Source: JARRQB01 sp965368585
GTDB taxonomy: Bacteria > Pseudomonadota > Gammaproteobacteria > Chromatiales > Chromatiaceae
Reading direction: 5' to 3'
DNA: 5,749 nt
Assembly (NCBI GenBank): GCA_965368585.1
Contig: CBDUNM010000230.1
Location: 1 to 5,749 of the forward strand
The position numbers and the translations under genes are program-made. This document shows, in pieces, positions 4,428 through 5,749 of the stretch. Numbering within the stretch: the stretch's first letter is position 1; the number at the start of each line of letters is the position of its first letter. The notes beneath the pieces were generated by a model, which had not been told where the DNA came from, made no database searches, and was given only the letters and a program-made list of their open reading frames with translations.

Positions 4428-5749
4428 CTACCGCTCGTCGCGATGAAACAACGAATACACCGCCGGTATCAGTACCAGAGTGATCAAGGTCGATGCGGCG
4501 AGGCCGCCCAGCACGGCGCGCGCCAGGGGCGCCTGGGCGTCGGCGCCTTCGCCAATCCCCAATGACAGCGGCAACAGGGCGAGTATGGTGGTCAGGGTGG
4601 TCATGAGGATAGGGCGCAGGCGCCGCCGTCCGGCTTCGCTCAGGGCTTCGTGAATCGTCATTCCTTCGCGCCGCAGCCGTCCGGTCTGATCCACCAGCAG
4701 AATCGCGTTATTGACCACGATGCCGCACAGCATGATGCAGCCGATGGCGGATTGCAGATTGAGCGTGGTGTCGGTCAGGAACAGGGTCAGCAGTACGCCG
4801 ACGGCGGCAACTGGTACCGAGAGCATCACCACCAGCGGGTCGCGCAGAGATTCGTACTGGGAAGCAAGCACCATATACACCAGGACCAGCGCCAGCGCCA
4901 GCGACAACACCAGTTCTCTAAATGCCTTTTCCTGCTCCTCGTAGTTGCCGGCGATATTCAGATCGTAGCCGGTGGGCCGGGGAATCGCGTCCAGGCGCGC
5001 CTGCACGTCTCTCGCCACCGAACCGAGGTCGCGGTCGGCGACGTTGGCCGTTACGGTTACGATGCGTGGCTGGTCCTTGCGTTCGACGATCACCGGTCCA
5101 CGCCCGGTCTCGGTGGTGACCAGATTGCGCAATGCCACCTGTTCGCCGTCGGTAGTGCGCAGGGTGAGATCGAGGATCTCGTCGATGGAACGTTTTTCGG
5201 CGTTCTCCAATTGCACCAGGATGCGGTACGAATTGCCCGCGGCGCGAAACTCGCCGGCCTTGGAGCCCGCCACGGCGGTTTCGATCACGCTGGTCACGTC
5301 ACGTACGTTGAGACCCAGGTCTGCGATCTTGTCGCGCAGCACGTTGATCTGCTGCTGGGGGATACCCGCCTCGCGGCTGATGCTCACGTCCGTGACACCC
5401 GGAACGTCGGCAATGGCCGTACCCGCCTGACTGGCCAGGATGGACAGTGTGTCCAGGTCGAAACCGCGCACCTCCAGCGTGACGCCCTCTTCGCTGGCCA
5501 ACAGGCGTTCGAGCAGAAACTGTCCCTGGGGCGCGCGCGTTCGGATCTTCATCCCGGCTATGCGGCCTTCCAGTTTTTGGCGCAGATCGCGACTGATGTC
5601 CTCGTTGGAACGTTGCCGTTCGGCCGCCGGTGTTAGCGACAGACGCACTTCACCCGACGCCTTGGCGCTGCCGCGGGTGCCGGAGGTCACCACCGTCGTC
5701 ACCGTCGAAACCGCCTCGGGTACCGCGGCGTAGACAATCTCCTCCATCT
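4428..5749 (-). CDS. RND-family efflux transporter, HAE1/AcrB-like permease (5' end beyond window)
   Basis: The visible 439 residues are the C-terminal part of a roughly 1000-residue proton-driven inner-membrane exporter. Residues 1-275 of the fragment are the second periplasmic porter/docking region (for example VPEAVSTV, GVTLEVRGFDLDTLS, DVPGVTDVSISREAG and VALRNLV). The last five membrane helices follow: about 276-295 (LVLSLALALVLVYMVLASQY), 304-324, 332-353 (LQSAIGCIMLCGIVVNNAIL), 378-397 and 412-434. GIVVNNAILLVD places it with the HAE1-like branch and away from CusA-type metal exporters. The K940 of AcrB is here Asn, which is common in VNN-type members. The protein ends normally (IPAVYSLFHRDER). 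A membrane-fusion protein gene would be expected upstream, beyond 5749. The substrate cannot be inferred. No terminator follows, so transcription may run into the next gene. Confidence 0.9.
   Translation of the reverse strand, partial: MEEIVYAAVPEAVSTVTTVVTSGTRGSAKASGEVRLSLTPAAERQRSNEDISRDLRQKLEGRIAGMKIRTRAPQGQFLLERLLASEEGVTLEVRGFDLDTLSILASQAGTAIADVPGVTDVSISREAGIPQQQINVLRDKIADLGLNVRDVTSVIETAVAGSKAGEFRAAGNSYRILVQLENAEKRSIDEILDLTLRTTDGEQVALRNLVTTETGRGPVIVERKDQPRIVTVTANVADRDLGSVARDVQARLDAIPRPTGYDLNIAGNYEEQEKAFRELVLSLALALVLVYMVLASQYESLRDPLVVMLSVPVAAVGVLLTLFLTDTTLNLQSAIGCIMLCGIVVNNAILLVDQTGRLRREGMTIHEALSEAGRRRLRPILMTTLTTILALLPLSLGIGEGADAQAPLARAVLGGLAASTLITLVLIPAVYSLFHRDER

Noticed and set aside
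4650..5636. Long plus-strand open frame (328 codons) antisense to the RND exporter
   Set aside because: Its translation is a low-complexity Gln/His/Arg-rich shadow of a strongly conserved RND coding sequence, with no recognisable domain.
1..5749. CRISPR array, tRNA/rRNA genes, insertion sequence or attachment site
   Set aside because: Protein-coding sequence fills nearly the whole window; no spaced direct repeats, RNA gene signature or transposase motif was seen.

Overview
The window holds one GC-rich, tightly packed, wholly leftward (minus-strand) gene run. The gene set points to a gammaproteobacterium: a DUF3450 periplasmic protein, a TtpC-like large ExbB paralogue, a small ExbB and an ExbD in that order form the accessory type of TonB motor (the 'TonB2' arrangement of Vibrio, Shewanella and relatives). 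The genus cannot be read from this sequence. Both window edges cut through genes.

In transcription order (right to left): 5749-4428 is the C-terminal part of an RND-family inner-membrane exporter of the HAE1/AcrB-like type. 4427-4304 is a short AT-richer spacer. It holds a 14-bp palindrome, a possible promoter, and a 37-codon reading frame that looks like the last strands of an outer-membrane beta-barrel. 4303-3887 encodes a small exported protein resembling DUF2946 but without that family's usual HCxxC pair. 3886-3776 is a 111-bp leader with a strong ribosome binding site at its end. 3775-3503 encodes a 90-residue exported protein I do not recognise. 3513-3022 encodes a periplasmic TlpA/thioredoxin-like redoxin (CRPC). 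3025-2201 is the DUF3450 coiled-coil protein, 2204-852 TtpC, 851-333 ExbB and 336-1 ExbD, cut off by the window edge. A TonB gene, and often a TPR-protein gene, would be expected just beyond position 1.

From 3775 to 1 there is no intergenic space. The genes overlap by 11, 4, 4, -0 (stop abutting start) and 4 bases, so this is very probably one translationally coupled operon. TtpC, ExbB and ExbD should form a proton-driven inner-membrane motor that energises outer-membrane transport through TonB, with DUF3450 as its periplasmic partner. The redoxin and the 90-residue protein are fused into the same translational chain, which suggests a redox or assembly role tied to this motor. That is inference. 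The upstream RND pump and DUF2946-like gene lie in the same direction with no visible terminator before the motor genes, but their functional link is unproven. The whole window is accounted for; there is no gene-free stretch longer than about 125 bases.
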